Source: Candidatus Helicobacter avistercoris (GTDB taxonomy: Bacteria > Campylobacterota > Campylobacteria > Campylobacterales > Helicobacteraceae). Taken from it: 33,416 nucleotides of DNA. Below the pieces are notes generated by a model, which worked only from the letters and a program-made list of their open reading frames with translations, ran no database searches and had not been told where the DNA came from. A program made the translations under genes and the position numbers. Location of the stretch: NCBI GenBank assembly GCA_019115525.1, contig DXDJ01000038.1:1-33416 (forward strand), read 5' to 3'. Positions 1 to 8,243 of this stretch are shown piece by piece. Position 1 is the first letter of the stretch, and every line of letters starts with the position of its first letter.

Positions 1-32
1 CTTGCAAAATCAAATTTAGCAAGGAGTAAAAA

Positions 33-815
33 ATGAAAAAAGTACTAAGTGCAATACTTGTGTTAGGATTGGCTATATGCGGAGTAAATTCAGAAGATAA
101 GTCGGTAGAAGAGTTAGAAAAAGAAAATTAACTCTTAGAAATGAAACTTAAAAATGAGAAGCTCAAAAAAGAGATAGAAGACACACAAAAGAGCGATGCA
201 GAAAAGAAAGCCGAAGCGATTACAACAGCTAAGCAGATCATCGAGGAATTGAACAAAAAGCCCTCAAAAGATGAGAAGAGAAGTGGAAGCTTATGGGGTA
301 TTGGTATAGGTGGGATAGCAACATCAATTGAAACTCCGACCAACAATGGATTTGAGTATCTTTCTCAAACTTCCATCCTTATTGATGTGCAATATGGTGG
401 AATGACAATGTAGAATCGATACTTTGGTGTCCAATATTATGCAAATGCGGATTTAGGAATTGTTTTAGATGATGCAAATAGCGAATGGTCTGCTGTGCTT
501 ACCACCTATACTTTCAACGCTGATGCAATTCTTAATGCCTACAATTCTGATAGTTTTGGGGTTGGTTTTCTAGTAGGTTTGGGACTTGGTGTGAAATATG
601 ATTATTTTAGTTATAAATCCACTCTCTCTGGTGGAAATTTTGGATTTGATGCAAGATTTAACCTAGGTATGAGATTGATTTTTGGAAGCCGATATGCACT
701 TGATTTTATGACAAGATTCCCCTTTATGGAGCAAACAACAGGGTTGAAAAAGACATATAGTGGAGCAGATGTAAAATACAAAGAAGATGCTTCTTTCTCA
801 GTAAGATTTACATAA
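33..815 (+). pseudogene. Helicobacter-type outer-membrane beta-barrel protein, interrupted by two in-frame stops
   Basis: One reading frame of 261 codons starts at ATG 33 behind a good ribosome site (AAGGAG, 21-26). It is broken by TAA at 129-131 and TAG at 411-413, and the same frame resumes after each. The first 20 residues form a signal peptide (MKKVLSAILVLGLAICGVNS). A charged coiled-coil stretch (KLKNEKLKKEIED) follows, then a glycine- and aromatic-rich barrel-like region (NRYFGVQYYANADLG, GVGFLVGLGLGVKYDYF). This order fits Helicobacter outer-membrane proteins. Both stops sit where a glutamine codon (CAA, CAG) would fit, so single C-to-T changes could explain them. The frame ends in RFT, without the terminal aromatic residue usual for BAM-inserted barrels. 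I call it a decayed gene. A sequencing error or an on/off allele are alternatives. Confidence 0.75.
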
Positions 816-826
816 CCCTTCCTCTC

Positions 827-846
827 TTAGCCCTTTTTAGGGCTAA
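827..846 (+). terminator. Hairpin downstream of the outer-membrane pseudogene
   Basis: TTAGCCC (827-833) pairs perfectly with GGGCTAA (840-846) around a six-base T-rich loop. It starts 11 bases after the final stop of the interrupted gene. No T-run follows the stem, so it may be a weak terminator or a 3' stabilising structure. Confidence 0.5.
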
Positions 847-880
847 CCTATCCTAAGAATCTCCTTTCCAAAAAACTTTA

Positions 881-889
881 TGTTAAGAT
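881..889 (+). promoter_or_regulatory. Extended -10 promoter for the cytochrome c gene
   Basis: TGTTAAGAT matches the extended -10 form TGnTAnnnT and lies 27 bases before the cytochrome ATG. No -35 box is evident, which is normal for the main sigma factor in this group. Confidence 0.45.
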
Positions 890-915
890 TTTAACCTCTA
901 TCATTGGAGGAAAAA

Positions 916-1269
916 ATGAGAAAAACACTATTGCTATTTTTAGCTCTCTCTATCTCTTATGCACAAGAAAAAGCAGAGTTTATTGATGATTTAGAGTACG
1001 GTAAAAGGCTTTATGAAAATCCGCGAGGAATTAGCTGTCAGAAGTGCCACGGACAAAAAGGTGAGGGGCTGGAGATTGCAAACTATCGACATAAGGGTCA
1101 AAGAAAGGTACTAATGGCTCCAAATATCAAAGATTTGAGTTTGGAGACTTTTTTTGCAAAATTCAAAAACCCAAAAATCAAAAACAAAGATGTGATGCCA
1201 ACTTATCATCTTACTGATAAAGAGCTTAATGCGATTTTTCGATACCTAAAAAATCAATCCTCTTCTTGA
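916..1269 (+). CDS. Small monohaem c-type cytochrome, periplasmic
   Basis: A 117-residue protein with an N-terminal signal peptide (MRKTLLLFLALSISYA) and one haem-binding motif, CQKCH, at about residues 41-45. A methionine in VMPTYHLTDKEL near the C-terminus is the likely sixth iron ligand. This is the layout of class I cytochromes c that carry electrons in the periplasm; its partners are not visible here. The start is ATG 916, set by the site TGGAGGA at 905-911. A TTG at 904 is in frame but would overlap that site. The 3' end overlaps the facing transporter gene by 16 bases. It has its own promoter and no operon partner. The family is clear; the specific role is not. Confidence 0.85.
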   Translation: MRKTLLLFLALSISYAQEKAEFIDDLEYGKRLYENPRGISCQKCHGQKGEGLEIANYRHKGQRKVLMAPNIKDLSLETFFAKFKNPKIKNKDVMPTYHLTDKELNAIFRYLKNQSSS

Positions 1270-2579
1270 GGAATGATCTCTTTTTTGATTACTTTTAGCT
1301 CCTTGATTCTTGCTCCATCCATTTCTAGCACTTCAAAGATACACTTCTCATCCTCAAGCGTATCTCCAACAACAGGCAAACGCCCAAAGAGCGTAAAAAC
1401 ATATCCTCCAAGGCTAACTTGCTCGTGCTCATTGCTAAAATGGATTCCAAGCTTTTCTTCTGCACTCTCCATATCTAGCATTCCGCTCATTTTGTAGGTT
1501 TGCTCATTGATTTGAGAAACTTCCTCATCGACCAAATCATATTCATCAGAAATATCCCCCACAATTTCTTCGATAATATCCTCCATTGTCAAAAGTCCAG
1601 ATGTTCCACCATACTCATCTACAACAAGTGCAGTATGAATTTGCTCTTTATTCATTTTTTTGAGAATATCTGAGATTGAGGCATTCTCGGGCACAATGAT
1701 CAATTCTCGCACAATCGAGTTCAAATCTCGATTCTCTCTGCTCATCTCTCCAAGCAAATCACGGATATGAATCATTCCTAAAATATTATCTTTACTCTCT
1801 TTGAAATAAGGATAGCGTGTATGATTGCTCTGCATAATCACTTGAAGATTTTCCTCAAAACTCTCATCTGCATCAAGACAAATCATATTTTTGCGTGGGG
1901 TCATAATCTCCTTTGCCACAGTGTCTGAAAAATCTACGGCATTTTTGATGATTTCCCCCTCAATCGAATCGATAAAACCACCCTTCAAACTCTCACCAAC
2001 AATGATTTTTAACTCCTCATCAGAATGGGCATTTTCGTGTTCTTTTGCTGGTTGGATTTTAAAAAGAGAGAGAAAAAAACTAGAGAGGATTTCAAAAAAA
2101 CGAATAAAAGGATAGAGCAATATCCAAAAATAATGCAGGGGTCGAACAACCCAAAGCGTAATGCTCTCAGCTTTTGCAATCGCGATAGATTTTGGCACAA
2201 GTTCTCCTAGCACAACATGCAAGAGAGTAATTGAGCTAAAAGCGATTATAAAGCTAAGAGTATGGATAAATACCTCATTGTTTGAAGCAAGAATATATGA
2301 GAAAAAAACTTCTAAAATCCCTGCGATTGCTGGCTCTCCAATCCAACCAAGAGCAAGTGAAGAGAGGGTAATCCCAAGCTGAGTGGCACTAAGATAACTA
2401 TCAAGTGATGCTGTAACTTTGAGTGCAAGTTTTGCAGAATTGCTTCCATTTTTTGAAAGCTCTTCAAGTTTGGAGCGTCGCACTTTTACAATCGCAAATT
2501 CAGAAAGAACAAAAAAACCATTTAAAAACACAAGCAATAATGCCAAAACGACCATCAGAGCCGACTGGTAAGGGTCCAA
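1254..2579 (-). CDS. HlyC/CorC (CNNM) family membrane protein with CBS pair
   Basis: A 441-residue protein. Residues about 1-195 form the CNNM/DUF21 transmembrane domain with several hydrophobic helices. About 210-330 hold a tandem CBS pair (MTPRKNMICLDADES and the VVDEYGGTSGLLTMEDIIEEIVG signature region). About 345-430 form the CorC_HlyC transporter-associated domain. The family is linked to Mg2+/Co2+ transport or tolerance, and is often mislabelled haemolysin TlyC. The start is TTG 2579, preceded by AGGAG at a seven-base spacing. The 3' end overlaps the cytochrome gene tail to tail. A promoter at 2612-2620 suggests transcription separate from ispA upstream. The transported ion cannot be told from the sequence. 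Confidence 0.9.
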   Translation of the reverse strand: MDPYQSALMVVLALLLVFLNGFFVLSEFAIVKVRRSKLEELSKNGSNSAKLALKVTASLDSYLSATQLGITLSSLALGWIGEPAIAGILEVFFSYILASNNEVFIHTLSFIIAFSSITLLHVVLGELVPKSIAIAKAESITLWVVRPLHYFWILLYPFIRFFEILSSFFLSLFKIQPAKEHENAHSDEELKIIVGESLKGGFIDSIEGEIIKNAVDFSDTVAKEIMTPRKNMICLDADESFEENLQVIMQSNHTRYPYFKESKDNILGMIHIRDLLGEMSRENRDLNSIVRELIIVPENASISDILKKMNKEQIHTALVVDEYGGTSGLLTMEDIIEEIVGDISDEYDLVDEEVSQINEQTYKMSGMLDMESAEEKLGIHFSNEHEQVSLGGYVFTLFGRLPVVGDTLEDEKCIFEVLEMDGARIKELKVIKKEIIPQEED

Positions 2580-2611
2580 ATAAAAACTCCTAAAAATAAA
2601 ATGAACCTAGG

Positions 2612-2620
2612 ATTTTATCA
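2612..2620 (-). promoter_or_regulatory. Extended -10 promoter for the CNNM/CorC-type gene
   Basis: Read on the minus strand this is TGATAAAAT, an extended -10 form, 33 bases before the TTG start. It lies between the ispA stop and the transporter start. Confidence 0.45.
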
Positions 2621-2650
2621 CTATTTTACAAAAATCCAACCAAAAAAGCC

Positions 2651-3520
2651 TCAGATCTCTTGCCAGTATTTCTCAAGCAATTTGCTTAATGTTATTTGTA
2701 AGTTTGGATTTTGCAATCCTTGAAGCATCGTCTGCAAATCTCTAACATAAGAATCAAACTCTTTTCTTGCACCCTCAAGTCCCAAAAGTGTTACATAGCT
2801 ATTTTTTTCACCATCGCTTTGGGTTGGTTTGCCTGCCTGAGTTGCACTCTGAAGAGCATCAACAAGATCATCGCGTATCTGGAAAAACACGCCCAATTTC
2901 TCTCCAAACTCCCATAATTTTTGCTCCTCTAGCCTATCTACTCCAGCAATAATTGCCCCCATCTGCAAAGAAGTGGCTATTAAATAAGCAGTTTTGAGGC
3001 GATGAATCTGCTCGACCTTTCTCAATCCCAAACTCTCCCCTTCAAACTCACAATCCAACGCCTCTCCCACAATCATTTGACACGATCCTCTCGAAAGAGA
3101 ATGCGTAAGCCTAGAAATCACACGATCTTCAAGTCCGCTTATGGTAAGCAAATAAAATGCATAAGAGTTTAAAAAATCTCCACTTAAAATTGCCGTAACT
3201 TCTCCATAGCGTGTATGAAGTGTAGGGTGGCCTCTACGCAAAGGAGCATTATCAATGCTGGGCAAATCATCGTGAATGAGCGAAAAAGTATGCAAAATCT
3301 CCATAGCTAATGCTGGATAAAAAGCCTCCTTGATGATTGAGGGATTGTAATTGCCCGCGACGCTAAGAAGGAGTGCTGGGCGGAATCTCTTTCCTCCACA
3401 TTTCACCATCTCCCAAACTGCCTCTTGAAAATGAGGGTGAAAGCTTTGAGCTTTTGGAGTGTGCGAGAGAAGAAAATTCTCAAAATCCAAAAGGGTTGTA
3501 TCGAGATTGAATATAGTCAT
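2651..3520 (-). CDS. ispA: Polyprenyl synthase (farnesyl/geranyl diphosphate synthase)
   Basis: A 289-residue protein, normal for short-chain trans-prenyltransferases. It condenses isopentenyl diphosphate with allylic diphosphates, probably to farnesyl diphosphate for undecaprenyl carrier and quinone synthesis. The first aspartate-rich motif is HDDLPSIDN (D84, D85, D90), followed by RRG; the second is FFQIRDDLVDA. KCGGKRFRPALLL near residue 40 binds the diphosphate. The first motif has the four-residue insertion seen in bacterial type II FPP synthases. The ATG at 3520 lies inside the 3' end of the upstream PDZ gene, a 41-base overlap, so translation may be coupled. Chain length cannot be settled by eye. 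Confidence 0.92.
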   Translation of the reverse strand: MTIFNLDTTLLDFENFLLSHTPKAQSFHPHFQEAVWEMVKCGGKRFRPALLLSVAGNYNPSIIKEAFYPALAMEILHTFSLIHDDLPSIDNAPLRRGHPTLHTRYGEVTAILSGDFLNSYAFYLLTISGLEDRVISRLTHSLSRGSCQMIVGEALDCEFEGESLGLRKVEQIHRLKTAYLIATSLQMGAIIAGVDRLEEQKLWEFGEKLGVFFQIRDDLVDALQSATQAGKPTQSDGEKNSYVTLLGLEGARKEFDSYVRDLQTMLQGLQNPNLQITLSKLLEKYWQEI

Positions 3521-4583
3521 TGTTTAATCCATTGATGAGATTGAGGGAAAACTGAAATCCTCCTCGTGAGATCAGAACATCCAATCTTCCCAATTTCACA
3601 GCTTCTGTAAGCAAAAATTGTAAGCGATTTTGCACTTCCTCACTTGTGCTTTTTTGGTGAAAATCTATGATTTTTTTATTATTGATCCACAAAATCTTAT
3701 CTCCCTCTAGCAATCCTTGCTGAAGAGCTTGAAAGGCGGGATCAATATGGGTGATGACAAGTTCATTATCAAGCGTGATTCCAATCCTCTCAAAAAATCT
3801 ATCTGGGAGCAAGAAACCTCCATATCGCCTAGAAACTCTTATAGGATAAGTTTGGATACTCTCCCCCCTGCGGATCTTAACCTCAACCATTGTATCTTCT
3901 TCAAGATTTGCTACATACCATTCAAAATCATAATAATCTTTGAAAACTCGATTGTTGATTGAGAGAATCTCATCATCTCTCAAAAAAGGAACATTGGGGA
4001 AAAAGGGATCGACAAATTCTATTTTTAGCACTGTGTCGACATCTTTATTAGGTGGATAGAGTCGGACACCTATATCACCATAATATGCCTCTTTTTGCTC
4101 AATAAACCTGAGCAAATACTTACTATCAATGAAAAGATTTTCCCCCATCCCAATTCCATAGATTTGATAGCAAATATTTGAAACTACGCTGTTGCGTAAT
4201 GTATCTGCACTAAAGCGTGCATAGTTTAAAAATCCTTTTTGAGGAGAGAGAACAATGCCTTTTTCTGCATATTTTCTTCCAATATCTGCCATATTTAAAC
4301 TCATGGCCTTCTCATCAAGAGGCATAACCATATAGCTTTGTGCATCACTCGAGGTAAGAGCAAAAGCATACAATCCTACAAATGGATCTGATTTTAAGAT
4401 TTCTACTCCTTTGGGTGGAGTGGGAAAATAGCCTACATAAAACTTTTGATCTTTATGCTCAATGAGCACAACATCTACTCCCTCTACCTTTTTTGAAGCA
4501 ACTTGATAATATTTTTTGCAAATCTCAAAATCATAAGCCAATGAAAGAGAAAAGAATAAAAGCAAGAAAAATAAAAGTCTCAT
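3480..4583 (-). CDS. Exported PDZ-domain protein of unknown function
   Basis: A 367-residue protein with a signal peptide (MRLLFFLLLFFSLSLAYDF). The C-terminal part has a recognisable PDZ fold: VITHIDPAFQALQQGLLEGDKILWINNKKI at about residues 275-305. A second PDZ-like segment lies earlier at about 190-250 (FLRDDEILSINNRVF, then a V-E-V-K-I-R-R-G strand). I see no protease catalytic triad, so it is probably a binding or scaffold protein in the periplasm rather than an HtrA or Ctp protease. The start lies 3 bases after the ybaB stop, and the 3' end runs 41 bases into ispA, so it is translated within this operon. H. pylori has a comparable gene next to ybaB, as I recall (HP0036 region). Confidence 0.75.
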   Translation of the reverse strand: MRLLFFLLLFFSLSLAYDFEICKKYYQVASKKVEGVDVVLIEHKDQKFYVGYFPTPPKGVEILKSDPFVGLYAFALTSSDAQSYMVMPLDEKAMSLNMADIGRKYAEKGIVLSPQKGFLNYARFSADTLRNSVVSNICYQIYGIGMGENLFIDSKYLLRFIEQKEAYYGDIGVRLYPPNKDVDTVLKIEFVDPFFPNVPFLRDDEILSINNRVFKDYYDFEWYVANLEEDTMVEVKIRRGESIQTYPIRVSRRYGGFLLPDRFFERIGITLDNELVITHIDPAFQALQQGLLEGDKILWINNKKIIDFHQKSTSEEVQNRLQFLLTEAVKLGRLDVLISRGGFQFSLNLINGLNNDYIQSRYNPFGF

Positions 4584-4586
4584 ATT

Positions 4587-4892
4587 TTACTTTTGCCCAA
4601 AAGGATTAAGTCCGCCAAGCATCCCCATAGCTTGACTCTTCTTCCCCTCTTCGATTTTTTCAAAGATTTCATTAAAAGCACCAATGAGCAAAATCTGCAT
4701 TGCCTCCTTATCGCTAAGCAAGCTCTCATCAATATCAAGATCAATAATCTCTCCAGCTCCATTTGCCTTAAGCACAATAAGTCCACCACCACTTTTTACC
4801 TCATAAATCTCTGCCTTGGTTTTTTCTTCTAGTTCCTTAGCCTTTTCTTGAATATTTCCTAGAAGCTCTTGAAGTTTGTTGGGATCAAACAT
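4587..4892 (-). CDS. ybaB: YbaB/EbfC family nucleoid-associated protein
   Basis: A 101-residue protein with the family layout: an N-terminal MFDPNKLQELLGNIQEKAKELEEK helix, a beta core (EVKSGGGLIVLKANGAGEIIDLDID), then a C-terminal helix ending in a flexible GM/GG-rich tail. Members form small dimeric DNA-binding clamps, usually encoded beside dnaX and recR. Here it lies between panD (2-base gap) and the PDZ gene (3-base gap), as I recall it near panD in H. pylori (HP0034/HP0035). The family is clear; the biological role in this group is poorly defined. Confidence 0.9.
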   Translation of the reverse strand: MFDPNKLQELLGNIQEKAKELEEKTKAEIYEVKSGGGLIVLKANGAGEIIDLDIDESLLSDKEAMQILLIGAFNEIFEKIEEGKKSQAMGMLGGLNPFGQK

Positions 4893-4894
4893 TC

Positions 4895-5260
4895 TTACAC
4901 CTCGTATTTGATAGATTGGATTTTGTTGTCATCATCAAGCAAAACCACAGTGGGCTTGTAAGTTTTCATCTCTTCATCTGAGTAGTTTGCATAGGCAATA
5001 ATGATGATTTTGTCCCCTGTATGCACTTTTCTAGCTGCTGCTCCATTAAGGCAAATCGTCTTAGAGCCTGCTTGTCCATAGATGACATAAGTGCTAAATC
5101 GCTCACCATTGTTGATATTTACGATATCAACTTTCATCCCCTTATAAAGATTTGCGCTCTTAGCAATCTCTATATCAATAGTGATTGAGCCAACATAGTT
5201 GAGATTTGCATCTGTTACCGTAGCTCTATGAATCTTGCTATAAAGCATCTCAAATGTCAT
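4895..5260 (-). CDS. panD: Aspartate 1-decarboxylase proenzyme
   Basis: A 121-residue protein that decarboxylates L-aspartate to beta-alanine for pantothenate and coenzyme A. The self-cleavage site Gly24-Ser25 is present in YVGSITID; cleavage gives the pyruvoyl cofactor on Ser25. Lys9 and His11 (SKIHR) and the [16 protein letters not shown] segment are also conserved. Length and motif positions match the E. coli enzyme. It overlaps the 3' end of murE by 11 bases and is followed 2 bases later by ybaB, so it is within the operon. Confidence 0.95.
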   Translation of the reverse strand: MTFEMLYSKIHRATVTDANLNYVGSITIDIEIAKSANLYKGMKVDIVNINNGERFSTYVIYGQAGSKTICLNGAAARKVHTGDKIIIIAYANYSDEEMKTYKPTVVLLDDDNKIQSIKYEV

Positions 5261-6569
5261 TGCTATTCCTTTTTTCTTGCGATTTTAACACACTTGCAAT
5301 CACTTCTCGATCATCAAAATGAATTTTTTGATGCCCAATGATTTGATATGTTTCATCCCCTTTTCCAAGCACAAACAAGATCTCATCTTCTTCTTGCTCT
5401 TTTATGGCTTGCTCAATTGCTTGTTCTCTTATGGGGTTAATAGAGCGAATGCTGGGGTTTTGCTCCATTCCTGAGAGGATTTCTAGAATAATATCTTGAG
5501 GATTTTCACTGCGAGGATTATCACTTGTGATATAAATCTTTTGGGCATATTTTTGAACAACTTGTCCCATTTTTGGGCGTTTGCTCCTATCTCTATCTCC
5601 TCCTGCACCAAAGAGGACAGAAATTTTCTTGCCCTCAAAACTCTCTAGAATCTTCTCGATTCCATCATGAGTGTGAGCAAAATCTACAATAATCAAAGGA
5701 CGCTTACTGACAATCTGCATTCTCCCCTCTACTCCCTCAAAATCTTCCAAACTTTGCACAATCTGGCTTAGAGGAGCATTGATAAGAGATTGGATAGAGG
5801 CAATGGAGCAGAGAAGATTGTAGAGATTGTGCTTGCCGCACATTGGGCTTTTTAGCTCTGCACTCTCCCCTTGTGTGCTGATATGTGCCTCAATCATAGG
5901 AGAAATGCTGTAAGCAAGAGAATACAAACTTGCCCTCTTATTTAAAGAATAATCAATATAAGGAGTAAGGATATGGGCATTTGGCTCATCAGCATTGACA
6001 ATCTGCATACAGCTTCCATCAAAAAAGCTGTTTTTTACCCGCTGATACTCCTGCAAGTCTTTGTGATAATCCAAATGATCGCTAGTGATATTTGTCAAAG
6101 CTTTAAGCGTAAAATCAAGCCCTAAAATACGATTTTGCACAATCGCGTGAGAGGAAACTTCCATCACAAAAAAATCACACTCTTTTGCTTCTTCAATATA
6201 GCTATAAAGTTCCAAAATTGTAGGGGTTGTCAATCCTTTGGGCTGTTTTCTTTCTCCATTGATAAAAAACCCTCTAGTCCCAAGCAAAGCAACTTTATAA
6301 CCCAGCTTTCTTAAAGAGTGATCAATAAGAGAGGCGGTAGTGGTCTTGCCATTTGTACCTGTAATCCCTACGATTTTGGGAGAAAGTGTGAAAAAATTTT
6401 TTAGCTCACTCTCATCAATACTAGGAAGATGTGCAACGCTATCGTGATATTTTTGATTCATTGTTGTTCGCACAAAAAGTGAATTTAAATCCTCAGAGGC
6501 TTGAACACTATCATCGCACAAGGAGTTATAAGAGTGTCCTTGGAAGCTAAAATTTTTATTGACCTTCAT
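5250..6569 (-). CDS. murE: UDP-MurNAc-L-Ala-D-Glu:meso-diaminopimelate ligase
   Basis: A 439-residue cytoplasmic Mur ligase that adds meso-diaminopimelate to the peptidoglycan stem peptide. The ATP-binding loop is [15 protein letters not shown] at about residues 68-82. The central domain has the SSHAIVQNR and DHLDYHKDL signatures. The C-terminal domain has [15 protein letters not shown] and DNPRSENP, the DNPR motif that selects meso-DAP over lysine. It is somewhat shorter than E. coli MurE, as I recall for Helicobacter. It overlaps the upstream unknown gene by 14 bases and panD by 11, so expression is coupled. Confidence 0.95.
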   Translation of the reverse strand: MKVNKNFSFQGHSYNSLCDDSVQASEDLNSLFVRTTMNQKYHDSVAHLPSIDESELKNFFTLSPKIVGITGTNGKTTTASLIDHSLRKLGYKVALLGTRGFFINGERKQPKGLTTPTILELYSYIEEAKECDFFVMEVSSHAIVQNRILGLDFTLKALTNITSDHLDYHKDLQEYQRVKNSFFDGSCMQIVNADEPNAHILTPYIDYSLNKRASLYSLAYSISPMIEAHISTQGESAELKSPMCGKHNLYNLLCSIASIQSLINAPLSQIVQSLEDFEGVEGRMQIVSKRPLIIVDFAHTHDGIEKILESFEGKKISVLFGAGGDRDRSKRPKMGQVVQKYAQKIYITSDNPRSENPQDIILEILSGMEQNPSIRSINPIREQAIEQAIKEQEEDEILFVLGKGDETYQIIGHQKIHFDDREVIASVLKSQEKRNSNDI

Positions 6570-7137
6570 TATTTTGTTTTACCGCCTTTTGCAAAATATT
6601 ATAAATCCTTGGATCCATATCCGTACCAAATGCTTCTGCATACTGCAAAGTCAAAGCAGGAAGTCCTTTTTCTACTAAGAGATTAAGAAACTCACACAAT
6701 TCATCTTTGCTAAAAAACACAATCTTGGTGCTGAGATTAAAATCCTCAAAAGCTTCTTTGAAATTTTTTTGTCTTGCCATATAACGCTTAAAATCTTCTA
6801 GAGTGATACACTCTAGGCTTTCTGCCTGATTAAGAGCGATTTTGAGTGCTTCTTTGACTTCTTGATCCTCTTGAGTGCTTACTTTTGCAATCATCGCCTC
6901 CATTTCTTCGACAAGTTCCTCAGCCCTTCTCTCACGCCGACGCATAAAATAATAATCCCCCATCCCCACACCCTTGCCTAGATTTTGCAATCCAATATCA
7001 CAAAATATCTTTCCAAAGCGTGCGTCTAAATCTTGAGGAGAAAGAAAATATTGGGTATCAAAGATTTGAGAAGCTTCTTTGATTGCTCCCTTTGAAATGC
7101 AGTGAAAACCTCTCATAAGGCTTTTTTTCATCTTCAT
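6556..7137 (-). CDS. Conserved protein of unknown function between nfu and murE
   Basis: A 193-residue, mostly helical, charged, cytoplasmic protein without signal peptide or membrane segment. The start KGAIKEASQIFDTQYFLSPQDLDARFGKIFCDIG resembles one helical repeat of the TPR/tetratricopeptide sort, but I see only this one copy. A helical, glutamate-rich middle (EELVEEMEAMIAK) follows. I recall a same-sized unknown between nifU-like HP1492 and murE HP1494 in H. pylori (HP1493). It starts at ATG 7137, overlapping the nfu stop in an ATGA, and runs 14 bases into murE. The conserved position suggests a linked role, but I cannot assign one. Confidence 0.7.
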   Translation of the reverse strand: MKMKKSLMRGFHCISKGAIKEASQIFDTQYFLSPQDLDARFGKIFCDIGLQNLGKGVGMGDYYFMRRRERRAEELVEEMEAMIAKVSTQEDQEVKEALKIALNQAESLECITLEDFKRYMARQKNFKEAFEDFNLSTKIVFFSKDELCEFLNLLVEKGLPALTLQYAEAFGTDMDPRIYNILQKAVKQNNEGQ

Positions 7138-7379
7138 TTATCCACCTTTATGACTTCAATTTCTGGGTGAATATCTACTTTTAGCTGATGTTCTATCTTG
7201 TTTTTGAGTGTTATACTGCTACTTGGGCAACTCTTACAAGCCCCTTGCAATGCGATATAAACCTTGCCATCCTTGATTTCTTTTAGTTCCATATCTCCAC
7301 CATCTCTAAGCAAATATGGACGAACTTTCTCAATGCTTGCCTTAACGGGATTGAGCAATTCTTCATCAGTAAAAATCAT
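7134..7379 (-). CDS. nfu: NifU C-terminal-like Fe-S scaffold protein (Nfu)
   Basis: An 81-residue protein made only of the NifU C-terminal domain. RPYLLRDGGDMELKEI leads to the cluster-binding motif ACKSCPSS (C48, C51). Dimers of this domain hold a [4Fe-4S] cluster and pass it to apoproteins. It is first in a minus-strand run with the unknown gene, murE and panD. The start ATG 7379 has the site AAGGAAAACAA. A possible -10 (TATCAT) lies about 50 bases upstream in the 134-base gap shared with yebC, but I am not confident of it. Confidence 0.9.
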   Translation of the reverse strand: MIFTDEELLNPVKASIEKVRPYLLRDGGDMELKEIKDGKVYIALQGACKSCPSSSITLKNKIEHQLKVDIHPEIEVIKVDK

Positions 7380-7462
7380 TTGTTTTCCTTATTGTAAAGT
7401 TTTTTATCTTTTAGCACAAAAAGTGAAATGATACACCCAAAGAGAAAAAACCCTAGAAGCTA

Positions 7463-7471
7463 TGTTAAAAT
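7463..7471 (+). promoter_or_regulatory. Extended -10 promoter for yebC
   Basis: TGTTAAAAT, a good extended -10, 42 bases before the yebC start and oriented away from nfu. Confidence 0.5.
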
Positions 7472-7513
7472 TTTCCAATTCTCCAAAATAAATTTCAACA
7501 ATAAGGAAAAACT

Positions 7514-8233
7514 ATGGGAAGAGCGTTTGAATATCGCCGTGCTGCCAAAGAAAAACGATGGGATAAAATGAGCAAAATTTTCCCCAAACTTGCAAAAGCC
7601 ATCACCGTGGCTGCCAAAGAAGGTGGGAGTGATCCGGATATGAATGCTAAGCTTAGAACTGCTATTGCAAATGCTAAGGCACAAAATATGCCAAAAGACA
7701 ATATCGAAGCAGCGATTAAGAGGGCAAGTGGGAAAGATGGAATCTTCTCTGAAATCACCTATGAGGGTAAGGCTGCTCACGGAGTGCTTATCATGATTGA
7801 ATGCACGACTGACAATCCCACTCGCACGATTGCCAATGTCAAAAGTTATTTCAACAAAACTCCAAATGCTACAATCGTGCCTAATGGCTCACTAGAGTTT
7901 ATGTTTTCAAGAAAAAGCGTCTTTGAGTTTGACAAGCCTGAAATGGATATACAAGAGCTTGAGCTAAGCTTGATTGATTATGGACTAGAAGAGCTTGAGA
8001 GTGTAGAAATAAATGGTGCAACTCACTATGTAGCTTATGGAGATTATACGGATTTTGGAAAACTCAATGAGGGCTTTGAATCTCTTGGGATTGAGGTAAA
8101 AAAGGCAAGTCTGCAAAGGATTGCCAACTCTCCCATTACGCTTACAGAAGAGCAAATGGCAGAAACTGAGAAACTGCTTGATAAAATCGAAGAAGACGAT
8201 GATGTCCAAGCAGTCTATACAAATATCGAATAA
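7514..8233 (+). CDS. yebC: YebC/PmpR (TACO1) family protein
   Basis: A 239-residue protein with the family's N-terminal signature [23 protein letters not shown], then [38 protein letters not shown], and the second domain from [15 protein letters not shown]. Long annotated as a transcriptional regulator, the family has more recently been tied to translation (TACO1 in mitochondria; relief of ribosome stalling at proline runs for bacterial members). The ATG is set by AAGGAAAAACT. It stands alone, divergent from nfu and tail to tail with ftsK 10 bases away. Confidence 0.95.
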   Translation: MGRAFEYRRAAKEKRWDKMSKIFPKLAKAITVAAKEGGSDPDMNAKLRTAIANAKAQNMPKDNIEAAIKRASGKDGIFSEITYEGKAAHGVLIMIECTTDNPTRTIANVKSYFNKTPNATIVPNGSLEFMFSRKSVFEFDKPEMDIQELELSLIDYGLEELESVEINGATHYVAYGDYTDFGKLNEGFESLGIEVKKASLQRIANSPITLTEEQMAETEKLLDKIEEDDDVQAVYTNIE

Positions 8234-8243
8234 ACCCCTCTCT

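Noticed and set aside
33-815. Programmed stop-codon read-through or selenocysteine in the outer-membrane gene
   Set aside because: The stops are TAA and TAG, not TGA, and no recoding structure is visible next to them; decay is simpler.
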